Shown here: positions 42,941 through 52,275 of the stretch, in pieces
Layout of the letters: the number at the start of each line of letters is the position of its first letter
How positions within the stretch are numbered: position 1 is the stretch's first letter
NCBI GenBank assembly: GCA_023441055.1
Contig: JAEZQY010000031.1
Location: forward strand, 1 to 64,000
Source of the DNA: Bacillota bacterium
GTDB lineage: Bacteria > Bacillota > Bacilli > Paenibacillales > UBA4045
DNA: 64,000 bases
Direction: 5' to 3'
Notes under the pieces: model-generated
What the model was told of the DNA's origin: nothing
Databases searched by the model: none
What the model saw: only the letters and a program-made list of their open reading frames with translations
Program-made: the position numbers and the translations under genes

Positions 42941-44239
42941 CTATTCGGAGCGGCACACTTTCACCTTCTTGATCGTCTTATAATCAGACTCCAGCACCTT
43001 GAAGATCAGCCCGTTGAATTCAATGGTCGGTTTCTCCTCTGGTCCAGGTATGCTGCCGAGCTGACCGATCAGAAAGCCGCTGACCGTCTCATATTCATCG
43101 ACTGGAAGCTTCGCCTTGCATACGCGCTCGATATCATCCAAGCTTGTGGTGCCCACGAGGATCACGGTGTTCGCGTCGATGCGCACGATATGCTTATCGT
43201 CATCATCATGCTCATCGTAGATGTTGCCCATAATCTCTTCAATAATGTCCTCAATTGTGACGATCCCGTCGGTTCCACCATACTCATCAATGACAATCGC
43301 CATATGCGCCTTGCGCTTCTGCATCTCGCGGAACAATAGATCAATTCGCTTCGATTCTGCGACCAGATAAGGCTTGCGAATCAGATCTTGAACAGCGAAC
43401 TCGCTCTCTATGCCTTCCTCGATGAAGGTCATAATATCCTTGGCATGCAGAATGCCGATAATATTGTCAATCTTCTCTTCATAAACCGGATAACGGGTGT
43501 ACTTCTCTTTGTTAATGAGTTTAATGATTTCCCTTAGTGTAGATTCGATTGGGATGGCTACGATATTCGTGCGATGCGTCATAATCTCCGACACGGTCTT
43601 ATTATCGAATTCGAAGATGTTATCGATCATCCGCTTCTCCGAATCTAGAATCGTCCCCTTCTCCTTACCGACATCGATCATCATTCGGATTTCCTCTTCC
43701 GTAATCTCTTCATCCTCTTCGTTCGGATCAACACCGAATAAACGCACAACCCCATTGGTAGACAGGGTTAGCAGCTTTACGAACGGCGCGGTCATAGTGG
43801 ACAGCAGCGTGAGCGGGCCTGCCACTAGGATCGCAATCGGCTCTGCCTTCTTCATTGCTAGACGCTTGGGAACCAGCTCCCCGAACACCAGTGTGAAGTA
43901 GGACAGAATTAAGGTGATTAGCACGACTGAGAGTGTCTGCAGCGTCTCAATTCGCAGCGGTACGCCTAAGTCTATGAATACAACTGCTATACGAGAGGCG
44001 AAGCTCTCGGCAGCGAATGCGGACGCCAGGAAACCCGCCAGTGTAATTCCGATCTGTATGGTGGCCAGGAATCGGCTGGGTTCATTGACCAGCTTAAGCA
44101 GCAATACGGCCTTCTTATTGCCGCTGTCTGCCATATTCCTGAGCTTCACATCATTAATTGAAATCAACGCGATTTCGGATGCAGCGAAGAAGGCGTTAAC
44201 AAGGATCAGAATGATGAGGATAACTATTTCAAGAATCAA
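42941..44239 (-). CDS. CNNM/CorC-type membrane protein (DUF21 + CBS pair + CorC_HlyC)
   Basis: 432 residues, the usual length. A DUF21 membrane domain with NAFFAASEIALISINDV and SVVLITLILSYFTLVFGELVPKRLAM, then two CBS domains (MTHRTNIVAIPIESTL, IIGILHAKDIM, AIVIDEYGGTDGIVTIEDI) and the C-terminal CorC_HlyC domain (about 340-430). These proteins take part in magnesium or cobalt export. It reads toward the ParB-like gene. Confidence 0.9.
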   Translation of the reverse strand: MILEIVILIILILVNAFFAASEIALISINDVKLRNMADSGNKKAVLLLKLVNEPSRFLATIQIGITLAGFLASAFAAESFASRIAVVFIDLGVPLRIETLQTLSVVLITLILSYFTLVFGELVPKRLAMKKAEPIAILVAGPLTLLSTMTAPFVKLLTLSTNGVVRLFGVDPNEEDEEITEEEIRMMIDVGKEKGTILDSEKRMIDNIFEFDNKTVSEIMTHRTNIVAIPIESTLREIIKLINKEKYTRYPVYEEKIDNIIGILHAKDIMTFIEEGIESEFAVQDLIRKPYLVAESKRIDLLFREMQKRKAHMAIVIDEYGGTDGIVTIEDIIEEIMGNIYDEHDDDDKHIVRIDANTVILVGTTSLDDIERVCKAKLPVDEYETVSGFLIGQLGSIPGPEEKPTIEFNGLIFKVLESDYKTIKKVKVCRSE

Positions 44240-44291
44240 GCGTACATTCGACCTCCATGTGGGGCATCATTCAGCAGCGATAGCAAGCCGA

Positions 44292-44311
44292 ACCTCCTGA
44301 AATCAGGAGGT
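44292..44311 (-). terminator. hairpin at the end of mhqD
   Basis: ACCTCCTGA-AA-TCAGGAGGT (44292-44311) contains the mhqD stop codon in its stem. No T-run follows, so its strength is doubtful. Confidence 0.4.
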
Positions 44312-44923
44312 CCGCTGTCCAAATTGCTGATCAAACCAAGACTTCGCCTGATCAATCTCGTCATGCGTAAGCTGATGTCCGAGCGAAGTCCAGTACTCCG
44401 TAACCGATGCGCCTGCGCTGCTCAGATCAGCGGCCAGCTCCTTGGTGTGCTCTGCAGGGATCATCCGGTCATGCTTGCCAGCGCCGATGAACACGGGAAT
44501 GCCGGTCAGATCAGGCAGCTCGATGCCGCGTATCGGCACCATGGCATGGAACAGAATGGCGCCGCTCAGTGCAGCCGCATCATGATAGAGCAGACTGGCC
44601 GCGATATTCGCGCCGTTCGAATAGCCGATTGCGACTGTCCGCTTCCGATCGAAGCCATATTGCTCCGATGCTGTTGTGATAAATGCGTTCAGCTCATGCG
44701 TGCGGAAGATGAGATCCTCAATGTCGAATACGCCCTCCGCCAATCTACGGAAGAATCGAGGCATGCCATTCTCCAGCACGTTGCCCCTAATGCCGAGTAC
44801 GCCGGCATCCGGCGCGATAATCTCAGCTAGCTGCAACAGATCGCGTTCATTGCCGCCAGTTCCATGCAGTAGAATCAGGGTCGGTGATTGCTTATTATTA
44901 CCTTCTAGATAAATATGATTCAT
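44303..44923 (-). CDS. mhqD: MhqD-like carboxylesterase/phospholipase (alpha/beta hydrolase)
   Basis: 206 residues from ATG 44923, behind AAAGGAG. Oxyanion strand LILLHGTGGNERDLL, nucleophile in AIGYSNGANIA, acid and His in GAGKHDRMIP and SLGHQLTHDEI. It follows the mhqO-type dioxygenase gene by 14 bases, the mhqO-mhqD arrangement of Bacillus subtilis, where the pair is induced by quinones and catechols through MhqR. Confidence 0.85.
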   Translation of the reverse strand: MNHIYLEGNNKQSPTLILLHGTGGNERDLLQLAEIIAPDAGVLGIRGNVLENGMPRFFRRLAEGVFDIEDLIFRTHELNAFITTASEQYGFDRKRTVAIGYSNGANIAASLLYHDAAALSGAILFHAMVPIRGIELPDLTGIPVFIGAGKHDRMIPAEHTKELAADLSSAGASVTEYWTSLGHQLTHDEIDQAKSWFDQQFGQRTS

Positions 44924-44937
44924 AATCCTTTCTCCTT

Positions 44938-45924
44938 TCATTGCTGTGCAGCCGTATCAAGCGGCTTCAGCTTAGCTTCTATACGTTCACGTTGATTTTC
45001 GAAGTAAGGTGGAAGCGACAGACGCTCCCCTAATGTCTCGAAGACTTCATCCGATTCGAAGCCCGGACCATCTGTGGCGAGCTCGAATAGAATGCCGTTC
45101 GGGTCCCTGAAGTATAGCGATCGGAAGTAGAACCGCTCCACGAAGCCCGAATTGGGCAGACCGTAGGCCGAGATACGAGAGATCCAATCACGCAGCTCGT
45201 CCTCATTATCAACTCGCAGCGCCACATGATGAACGCTGCCGCGGCCAGGCCGCTCACGAGTCAGCTCCGGCACTTCATCTACATATAGCTCAGCGCCGGT
45301 TCCGCCCTCGCCGGTTGTGAATGCGCGAATCAGTCGATTGCCGCTGCGCTCAGCCCGATAGCCTTCTATCTCATTATAGCCTAACAATTCTGTCAGTACG
45401 GCTGCGGTAGGCGCCGCATCAGGTACCGTCAATACGACCGGTCCGAGACCAGTGATGCTATAGGCAGCTGGCACGGAACTTCCCTCCCATGGCACACCAG
45501 AGGCTACTCCGCTATTATGCTCATCTGAAATCAGCATGAGACGCTGTCCCTCGAAATCCTGGAATCGAATGGACTGGCGGCCGGCGAACGACTCGATCTC
45601 CTCATGCTTGACCTCGAATTGAGCCAGTCTCGACTTCCAATAGTGCAGCGCTTCATCTGAGGGCACTCTGAGCGCGGTTAGCGAGATGCTGTTATTCCCC
45701 TGATAGGTTGGCCCGGCATTCGGAATCTCGAAGAAGGTTAGATCCGTCCCGGGATTGCCCCGTTCATCTGCGTAGAACAGATGATACATGGATGTCTCAT
45801 CTTGATTCACAGTCTTCTTCACTAATCGCATTCCGAGAACCTTGGTATAGAATGAGTAGTTGCGGCTGGCATTCGCGGTGATTGCCGACACATGATGCTG
45901 TCCCTTAATGATTAATTGGGTCAT
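44938..45924 (-). CDS. mhqO: MhqO-like ring-cleaving dioxygenase (VOC)
   Basis: 328 residues from ATG 45924 (GGAGG eight bases upstream). Two VOC modules: KGQHHVSAITANASRNYSFY at the start, GRGSVHHVALRVDNEDELRD in the second half and YFRDPNGILFELATDGPGF near the end. The His/His/Glu metal ligands of the extradiol type are plausible. It breaks down hydroquinone or catechol ring compounds. A sigma-A promoter precedes it. Confidence 0.9.
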   Translation of the reverse strand: MTQLIIKGQHHVSAITANASRNYSFYTKVLGMRLVKKTVNQDETSMYHLFYADERGNPGTDLTFFEIPNAGPTYQGNNSISLTALRVPSDEALHYWKSRLAQFEVKHEEIESFAGRQSIRFQDFEGQRLMLISDEHNSGVASGVPWEGSSVPAAYSITGLGPVVLTVPDAAPTAAVLTELLGYNEIEGYRAERSGNRLIRAFTTGEGGTGAELYVDEVPELTRERPGRGSVHHVALRVDNEDELRDWISRISAYGLPNSGFVERFYFRSLYFRDPNGILFELATDGPGFESDEVFETLGERLSLPPYFENQRERIEAKLKPLDTAAQQ

Positions 45925-45968
45925 AACACAGACCTCCATATACTTCAATATATATATTTACTAACTAA

Positions 45969-45997
45969 AGTATAGCATCATTATTTTCACGGGTCAA
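45969..45997 (-). promoter_or_regulatory. sigma-A promoter of mhqO-mhqD
   Basis: TTGACC (45997-45992), 17 bases, then TATACT (45974-45969) on the minus strand. It is followed by an AT-rich dyad (ATACTT/AAGTAT, 45940-45973) that covers the start region, a possible MhqR-type operator. Confidence 0.75.
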
Positions 45998-46003
45998 CTA
46001 TCA

Positions 46004-47323
46004 TCAATCTCGCTCGTAAATCGTGCCTGACTGGCTCGAGAACAGCTCCGCGCATACCTTCTCCGCGTAGGAGTCTGTCATTCCAGCGATGTAGTCGGCC
46101 ACGAGCCTCGGCCAGCTCCAGGTCTGTTGATGCTGTTCATAGCGTGTCACCCAGGCCGGCGGCAGGATCAGTCTGGCGGTCTCGTAGTCCTTGAAGGTAT
46201 CCCATAATCGCCTGAGGGTAATGTCGCTGCGCTTCTGTAAGCGCTGAACACGGAAGTCCTTGACCAGCGTCACCCAAGCCAGCTTCTTCAGAATTTCCAT
46301 CGTCCGCAGCAGCTCCTGGTCCTCCTGGCCGTCTCTGACGAACGTAACGCGCTTCCAATCTCGCGCAGGATCGTCGATGATGCCGACTGTGCTCGCGAAG
46401 CGTCCTACCCATCTTGCCTTCATCTCGCGTCTGGTTCTTGACATCTCCCTTCCACATTCGAGGTACACATGCTCCCACTCAGCAAGATAATTCTGGAGCA
46501 CCTGTGTGATCATCTTCTCCATATCGACCCCTTCCCAGCCTACGTGGAAGTTGGACCTGTCATATCGAATTTCATTCATAATGTTATTCACGGTACGGGA
46601 ATCATCGAAGAACGTATGGCTCATCACGATCTTGCCTGCGCGTATGCCATCCTCTATATCATGTGTCGAATAAGCAATATCATCACATAGATCCATCAGT
46701 TGCGCTTCGAGCGTCAGGCAGCCCTCCGGCATGCCCCATTGCTCCCTAAGCCCTGATAATGCTGTCCACTCCTCTGGGTACAACCCCTTCATCCGGTTCA
46801 TATCACCCAGGCTGAACGGATACTTATTAATCGCCAGCAGGACAGCTGCCGTCAGATCCAGTCCGATATCACTGCCAGCGCGCTTCTCAAGGAACATGAG
46901 GATGCGATAATTCTGCGCGTTCCCTTCATAGGGCAGTCCGAATTCCTCTCGCAGCACCGAATTAAGCACTTCCTCACCCTTGTGACCGAATGGCGGGTGG
47001 CCTAGATCATGCGCGAGCGCGGCGCATTCCACCACCTCTGGCTCCATCATTAGGCCGGGATGCTCGGCAACCGTTAGCTGCGGATAAGCGCGAATCAATC
47101 GGCGGGCGACCTCACGGGCAATCTGTGAAACTTCAATAGAATGTGTCAATCGCGTACGATAATAATCACCTGTTCCGGCTCCGAACACCTGCGACTTGCC
47201 CTGCATCCTGCGGAAGGACGGTGATTGAATCAATCGCGCATAATCGCGTTCATATTCCTCTCGATTCTCTGTGTACACATTACCTAGCGGATCAGTCAAT
47301 CGTATCTTGCGCAGCTGCTGCAT
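46004..47323 (-). CDS. dgt: dGTP triphosphohydrolase (HD domain)
   Basis: 439 residues. N-terminus DPLGNVYTENREEYERDYAR and the HD motif HSIEVSQIAR, AHDLGHPPFGHKGEEVLN (HD with GH) identify the deoxynucleotide triphosphohydrolase family, which splits dNTP to nucleoside and triphosphate. Four metal-ligand positions look intact (H..HD..D); the C-terminal regulatory part has DLCDDIAYSTHDIEDGI. Members can also restrict phage by dNTP depletion, but nothing here indicates that. Confidence 0.85.
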   Translation of the reverse strand: MQQLRKIRLTDPLGNVYTENREEYERDYARLIQSPSFRRMQGKSQVFGAGTGDYYRTRLTHSIEVSQIAREVARRLIRAYPQLTVAEHPGLMMEPEVVECAALAHDLGHPPFGHKGEEVLNSVLREEFGLPYEGNAQNYRILMFLEKRAGSDIGLDLTAAVLLAINKYPFSLGDMNRMKGLYPEEWTALSGLREQWGMPEGCLTLEAQLMDLCDDIAYSTHDIEDGIRAGKIVMSHTFFDDSRTVNNIMNEIRYDRSNFHVGWEGVDMEKMITQVLQNYLAEWEHVYLECGREMSRTRREMKARWVGRFASTVGIIDDPARDWKRVTFVRDGQEDQELLRTMEILKKLAWVTLVKDFRVQRLQKRSDITLRRLWDTFKDYETARLILPPAWVTRYEQHQQTWSWPRLVADYIAGMTDSYAEKVCAELFSSQSGTIYERD

Positions 47324-47357
47324 GTCGATCCTCCTTCTTCATTCGGGCGGTCCTCCA

Positions 47358-47621
47358 CTATTCGAGCTCAGCCTTGGCTGCGTCAATCAATTGATCGAAT
47401 GCCTCATCATCCTCATCCAGGAACTGATCGAGCGCGTCGATCTGCTCATCTGGTCCTGACGCTTCCAAGAAGGACAGCGCGTACCCCCACTCCCGCCCAC
47501 GCTTGCTCTGCAGAACAATCGCATACGACTCCTTATGACCCGCAACCTCGAACGCAACCTGACCGATATAGCCCTCTTCCTTCGTATACGTCATCGATGC
47601 CTGCTTAATGGTTAGCTGCAT
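47358..47621 (-). CDS. hypothetical protein, acidic C-terminus
   Basis: 87 residues (MQLTIKQASMTYTKEEGYIG), with a beta-strand first half (YAIVLQSKRGREWGYALSFL) and an acidic helix at the end (DQFLDEDDEAFDQLIDAAKA). No family is recognised, though small proteins of this shape are common in Paenibacillus. It lies 34 bases before dgt in the direction of transcription, so co-transcription is likely. Confidence 0.7.
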   Translation of the reverse strand: MQLTIKQASMTYTKEEGYIGQVAFEVAGHKESYAIVLQSKRGREWGYALSFLEASGPDEQIDALDQFLDEDDEAFDQLIDAAKAELE

Positions 47622-47690
47622 GTTCCTTGCTCCTCTCGTATGATTTCGTTATGCACATATTGGAATGAACGTTTATAATGAGATAGAACT

Positions 47691-47849
47691 GAATCAATTT
47701 CATAACGGCTTAAGCAGCTACGATGAGAACTATATATTGATCTGAACGGTTTACTCAGTCGATACTGCGCAACCGTTAGCTAGTCGCATAGCTCGGTTGT
47801 CGCATATATAGTTTCTAATGAGAGGTTTTGCGTAGTTATGAAATGATTC
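47691..47849. repeat. 159-bp nested inverted repeat, MITE-like or structured leader upstream of topB
   Basis: The ends GAATCAATTTCATAAC (47691-47706) and GTTATGAAATGATTC (47835-47849) are inverted repeats with one extra base. Inside are AGAA-CTATATAT with ATATATAG-TTTCT (47726-47737 / 47804-47816) and AACGGTT with AACCGTT (47745-47751 / 47771-47777). AACT stands on both sides (47687-47690, 47850-47853), a possible 4-base target duplication. No open frame lies within. A second fold uses GCGCAACCG with CGGTTGTCGC. Confidence 0.55.
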
Positions 47850-47909
47850 AACTATTTTTATCCTATCTTCTTATGGAAGTTTATGCAATGCGCACAAGAG
47901 AGGATCTAT

Positions 47910-50195
47910 ATGATGAAGACATTGGTTATCGCTGAGAAGCCCGATATGGGACGCAATATTGCTGCCGTTATCGAGCCTAGAGCCGTGAATAAGCGGACGC
48001 ATCTGGAGGGCGAGCATTATATTATCACCTGGGCGATCGGGCATCTGATCGGACTGGCTGAACCGGACAAGTATGATGACAAGTACAAGAAGTGGAATCT
48101 GCAGGATCTGCCGATCATTCCGGAGCGCTTCAAGCTGCTCCCCAATTATAAGACGAAGGATCAACTCAAGGTTATCCAGGAGCTTGCCGCGCGCTGCGAT
48201 CAGCTCGTCAATGCCTGCGATGCCGGGCGCGAGGGTCAATACATCTTCTATCTGATTCAGCGCTATCTGAACCTGCGTCAGCCTGTGAAGCGGCTCTGGA
48301 TCTCTGACCTGACGCCGGAGACGATTCGCGCGGGCTTCGAGCAGCTGCGTGAAGGCGCGGAATTCGACAATCTCACCAAGGCCGCCAGAGCGCGCAGTGA
48401 AGCAGATTGGCTGATCGGCATGAATGGATCCCGCGCCTTCACGACGAAGCATAATGTATTGCTGTCTGTCGGGCGTGTGCAGACCCCTGTGCTGGCGCTG
48501 ATCTATGATCGGCAGCTGCAGATTGAGGCGTTCTCCTCGCTGAAGTTTTATGAGGTGCGTGGTTATTTTGCCCAAGGTGAGACGGTTTATAAGGGGCTGT
48601 GGCAGGGTGAGCGGATTGCCGGTCAAGAAGCGGCGGACAAGCTGGCGGCGAAGACGTCCGGGCAGCCCGCGAGGATTGCCTCGTATGAGGTTAAGGAGAC
48701 GCGTGAATTTCCGTTCAAGCTGTACGATCTGACGCTGCTCCAGCGGGAGGCCAACGCCAAGGCAGGATTCTCCGCCAAGAAGACGCTAGACATCGCACAA
48801 TCGCTGTACGAGAAGCATAAGGTCATCTCCTACCCGCGAACCAATTCCAACTACGTCACCGAGCAAAATATACCCGACATGCACCGCATCCTCGACACGT
48901 TAAGAGGAACCGCCTATGAGTCGTTGGCGGCGGGCGCGAACAAGGCGCTGGTGTCTGTGCGCAATAAATATGTGTGCAATCCGGCGAAGGTAGAGGATCA
49001 TCATGCGATCCTGCCGACGAAGAAGCGGCCGAGCGGGCTGACACCGGATGAGAGCAAGCTCTACGACATGATCATGCGGCGCTTCCTCTCCCACTTCTAC
49101 CCTGCCGCCACCTATAAGGTGCATACGGTGTTAACCGAGGTTGCCGAGGAGCTGTTCAAGACGACGGTCAAGGAGCTGCTGTCGCTGGGCTGGAAGACCG
49201 TGTATGCAGATGAGGAGAAGCGTTCGGATAAGGGCTCAGGTAAGGGGACAGATAAAGCTTCAGATAAGAGCAAGGGTAGTGGGAAATCGGATGCCGAGGA
49301 GGAACCGGATGAAGAGGAAGAACGCTCCTCCCCCTTCGTCCTGCATGCGGAGGAAGCTGTACTGTGCGAGCGCGCTGAGGTTGTGGAACGTGAGACGCAG
49401 CCGCCCAAGCCATTCACAGAGGGTACACTGCTGAAGGCAATGGAAAGCGCGGGCAAGCAAGTCGAGGAGGAAGAATTACGGGATGCAATGAAGGATTCCG
49501 GCCTGGGCACGCCAGCTACGCGAGCGGCTACCATCGAGCGGCTCAAGAAGGTGGAATACATCCAGATGCAGGGCAAGCGGATTGTCATCACCCAGAAGGG
49601 CCGCAAGGCAATCGAGGTGATTCGCGGCGCAGGTGTGGATCTGCTGACCTCGCCTGAGATGACCGGCCTATGGGAGAAGCGACTGAATGAGATCTCCAAG
49701 GGCATGGCCGAGGATCAAGTGTTCATGGAGAAGGTGAAGCAATTCGCATCGATGATCGTCACCAAGGTGCGCGTGCAGTCACGCGCGTCGAAGTCCGACT
49801 TCGAGAAAGGGGCGACTAGCGATGGTAAGGGACAAGGGCGCGGAAAGCCGAGTGGTAAAGCAGGTGCTGGTGCTAGAGCTGGTGCAGGCTCCGCCACCTC
49901 CACTGCCTCCTTACCGGGAACTCCAATCTGTACTTGCCCACGCGATGGCTGCGGCGGGCAGATCATCATGGGGCGCAAGGGATATGGCTGCACGAACTAC
50001 AAGACAGGCTGCAAATTCGTCATCTGGAAGCTCAGCTTCGGCAAGTCTCTGACGGACAGCATAGTGAAGAATCTGATTGAGCGCGGCGTTACCGGCAAAT
50101 TGAAATTCAAGTTAGCTGACGGTGTCTCCATAGATGGACGTATCAAGTTAGTGGACCGTAATCTAGGCGGATTAGAGCTGGAGAAGCTGGAGTAG
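47910..50195 (+). CDS. topB: DNA topoisomerase III
   Basis: 761 residues from ATG 47910 behind AGAGAGG (the following ATG is equally possible). The Toprim domain opens with KTLVIAEKPDMGRNIAAVI and includes NACDAGREGQYIFYL; the active-site Tyr is in SYPRTNSNYV. A charged linker (about 425-490) and GPCTLC-like C-terminal zinc ribbon ending CTCPRDGCGGQIIMG and CTNYKTGCKFVIW follow. It decatenates and relaxes DNA. A nested inverted repeat lies about 60 bases upstream. Convergent with the sugar-binding gene, six bases apart. Confidence 0.9.
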   Translation: MMKTLVIAEKPDMGRNIAAVIEPRAVNKRTHLEGEHYIITWAIGHLIGLAEPDKYDDKYKKWNLQDLPIIPERFKLLPNYKTKDQLKVIQELAARCDQLVNACDAGREGQYIFYLIQRYLNLRQPVKRLWISDLTPETIRAGFEQLREGAEFDNLTKAARARSEADWLIGMNGSRAFTTKHNVLLSVGRVQTPVLALIYDRQLQIEAFSSLKFYEVRGYFAQGETVYKGLWQGERIAGQEAADKLAAKTSGQPARIASYEVKETREFPFKLYDLTLLQREANAKAGFSAKKTLDIAQSLYEKHKVISYPRTNSNYVTEQNIPDMHRILDTLRGTAYESLAAGANKALVSVRNKYVCNPAKVEDHHAILPTKKRPSGLTPDESKLYDMIMRRFLSHFYPAATYKVHTVLTEVAEELFKTTVKELLSLGWKTVYADEEKRSDKGSGKGTDKASDKSKGSGKSDAEEEPDEEEERSSPFVLHAEEAVLCERAEVVERETQPPKPFTEGTLLKAMESAGKQVEEEELRDAMKDSGLGTPATRAATIERLKKVEYIQMQGKRIVITQKGRKAIEVIRGAGVDLLTSPEMTGLWEKRLNEISKGMAEDQVFMEKVKQFASMIVTKVRVQSRASKSDFEKGATSDGKGQGRGKPSGKAGAGARAGAGSATSTASLPGTPICTCPRDGCGGQIIMGRKGYGCTNYKTGCKFVIWKLSFGKSLTDSIVKNLIERGVTGKLKFKLADGVSIDGRIKLVDRNLGGLELEKLE

Positions 50196-50201
50196 ACCCA
50201 T

Positions 50202-51242
50202 TCAATATTGGCGGTTTCCGACTTCCTTCTCTGCCAGCTCCTCAGTAAACACGCTCTCTGGCGGTACAATTCGCTTGGGCAAGCTGCGCCCCCCGGTGAT
50301 CTCCCTAACCGCTTGCATCAGGATTGGACCAAGCAAGGGGTTGCATTCCACTACGGCGTTGATCTTGCCTTCGATCATCATCTCGAAAGCTTTGCGCGTA
50401 CCGCCTACCGAGATGATCAGAATATCCTTGCCAGGCTGCAGCCCGTATTCCTCGATCGCGTCAATAGCGCCTATAGCCATATCGTCATTATGTGCGTACA
50501 AGACATGAATCTGGCCGCCATGCTCCTCCAGGATGTCATGCATGATATCCTTGCCCTTCTCAACTGTAAAATCGGCTGCTTCCGATTGGATGATGACGAG
50601 GCTATCCCGATCAGCAATCACCTCTCGGAAGCCTCTTCCACGCTCGATGGACGGTGAAGAACCAGAGGTGCCCTGGAGCTCTACAATATGGACTGGTCCG
50701 CCATGATTGCGCATCTTGTCCAATAAATATTTACCGGCCTTACGCCCTTCCTCATAGAAATCAGATCCAATCAGTGTCACATATAACGAGGAATCGGTGA
50801 CCTGTACAGCACGGTCAGACAGGACTACCGGTATACCGGCCTGTTTGGCTTCCAGCAAGATTGGCTCCCATCCCGACTCAATCACTGGAGAGATGGCGAT
50901 GACATCCACCCTCTGCTCGATAAAGCTCCGGATGGCCTCGAATTGCTGCTCCTGGGATTGCTCGGCATTCTCGAATAACAGCTTGATCTCTGCTTCCTTG
51001 GCAGCCTCCAGAATCGATCTTGTATTCGCCTTGCGCCAATCGCTCTCTGAACCGAGTTGGGAGAAGCCCACTACAATTTGTCTATCTGTATCTCCGTCGT
51101 GTGTTGGTCCATCAATTGCTTCAGACGATTCCGCATCAAGACTGACATTCATCTTTGTGGGATCATTCCCGGGAGACAGCTGGCAGCCCGAGACAAGGAT
51201 GAAGATGAGGGTGAGCATGCCCCATACTCCCTTATTATTCAT
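50202..51242 (-). CDS. second galactofuranose/sugar-binding lipoprotein of the Ytf operon
   Basis: 346 residues from ATG 51242 (start uncertain; GTG 51263 and a TTG between them are alternatives). Lipobox with Cys20 (LIFILVSGC). The mature protein is YtfQ-like: VVGFSQLGSESDWRKAN, FIEQRVDVIAISPVIESGW, YAHNDDMAIGAIDAIEEYG, VVECNPLLGPILMQAVREI. It is a diverged paralogue of the binding protein at 54914-55954, at the distal end of the same operon. It may serve a different sugar or form an auxiliary sensor. Confidence 0.85.
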   Translation of the reverse strand: MNNKGVWGMLTLIFILVSGCQLSPGNDPTKMNVSLDAESSEAIDGPTHDGDTDRQIVVGFSQLGSESDWRKANTRSILEAAKEAEIKLLFENAEQSQEQQFEAIRSFIEQRVDVIAISPVIESGWEPILLEAKQAGIPVVLSDRAVQVTDSSLYVTLIGSDFYEEGRKAGKYLLDKMRNHGGPVHIVELQGTSGSSPSIERGRGFREVIADRDSLVIIQSEAADFTVEKGKDIMHDILEEHGGQIHVLYAHNDDMAIGAIDAIEEYGLQPGKDILIISVGGTRKAFEMMIEGKINAVVECNPLLGPILMQAVREITGGRSLPKRIVPPESVFTEELAEKEVGNRQY

Positions 51243-51306
51243 AGTACTCAACAGCTCCCACACTCCCTATAAATTCACAGTCGCAGTCATACCCTCTCAG
51301 TATAAG

Positions 51307-52275
51307 TTACATCGTACTGGAATTGGAAGATCTTCCCGCAAGAATACGCTGCAGCAGAATGAACATGAACAATAAAAATCCGATGACAATCTTCGTCCAC
51401 CAGGAGCTGAGCGTTCCTTCGAAGTTGATAATCGTCTGGATAACTCCTTGAATCATGACTCCGAAGAATGTGCCTGCCACATAGCCTGCGCCGCCAGTCA
51501 GCAGCGTTCCGCCGATGACCACCGAAGCTATCGCGTCCAGCTCTAAACCGACAGCATGCAAGCCGTAACCCGACAGCATATAGAAGGTGAAGACGACTCC
51601 GCCGAGTGCTGAACAGAAGCCGCTGAACGCATAAATCATCATTTTGGTTCTCGCGACTGGCAGCCCCATCAGGAGTGCCGAGGTCTGATTGCCGCCAATC
51701 GCGTATGTGTTCCTCCCGAATCGGGTGAAGTGTGCCATATAAACGGCTAATAAGACTACTGCAACGGCAATCAATACACTGATTGAGATGTAGCCGCCTC
51801 CCGGCAGCGAAATCTTGGTTAGTGCCATGTCCTTGTAGAACTCATGATTAATTGTAATGGTCTGAATGCTGATCACATAACATAAGCCTCTAGCTAGGAA
51901 CATCCCTGACAGCGTCACAATGAATGGTTGAATGTCGAAGTAATGAATAACCGCACCCATCAGCCATCCGAATATAATTCCGATTGCAAGCACGAAGGGA
52001 ATAACGACATAAGGCGCCCATCCGAACTCTTGCAGCAGGCTGGCTGAGATCATCGTAGTAAGCGCCACAACTGAGCCTACGGACAGATCGATGCCTCCTG
52101 ACAGGATTACGAAGGTCATCCCTACAGCAACAATAACCATAAAGGAATTATCAATCAGCAGATTGAGCAGCACCTGGGCAGAGAAGAAACCGGTATAGCG
52201 GAAAGAGCCGGCGATGAATAATAGAATGAACAGTCCAATCGTTACTAATATAGGAATGTGGCGGCGTTTAGGCAT
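51307..52275 (-). CDS. yjfF: ABC transporter permease YjfF-like
   Basis: 322 residues, about nine membrane segments. MTFVILSGGIDLSVGSVVALT is the signature of CUT2 sugar permeases, and the N-terminus RRHIPILVTIGLFILLFI resembles YjfF. It overlaps the partner permease by eight bases, so both are made together. Confidence 0.85.
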   Translation of the reverse strand: MPKRRHIPILVTIGLFILLFIAGSFRYTGFFSAQVLLNLLIDNSFMVIVAVGMTFVILSGGIDLSVGSVVALTTMISASLLQEFGWAPYVVIPFVLAIGIIFGWLMGAVIHYFDIQPFIVTLSGMFLARGLCYVISIQTITINHEFYKDMALTKISLPGGGYISISVLIAVAVVLLAVYMAHFTRFGRNTYAIGGNQTSALLMGLPVARTKMMIYAFSGFCSALGGVVFTFYMLSGYGLHAVGLELDAIASVVIGGTLLTGGAGYVAGTFFGVMIQGVIQTIINFEGTLSSWWTKIVIGFLLFMFILLQRILAGRSSNSSTM

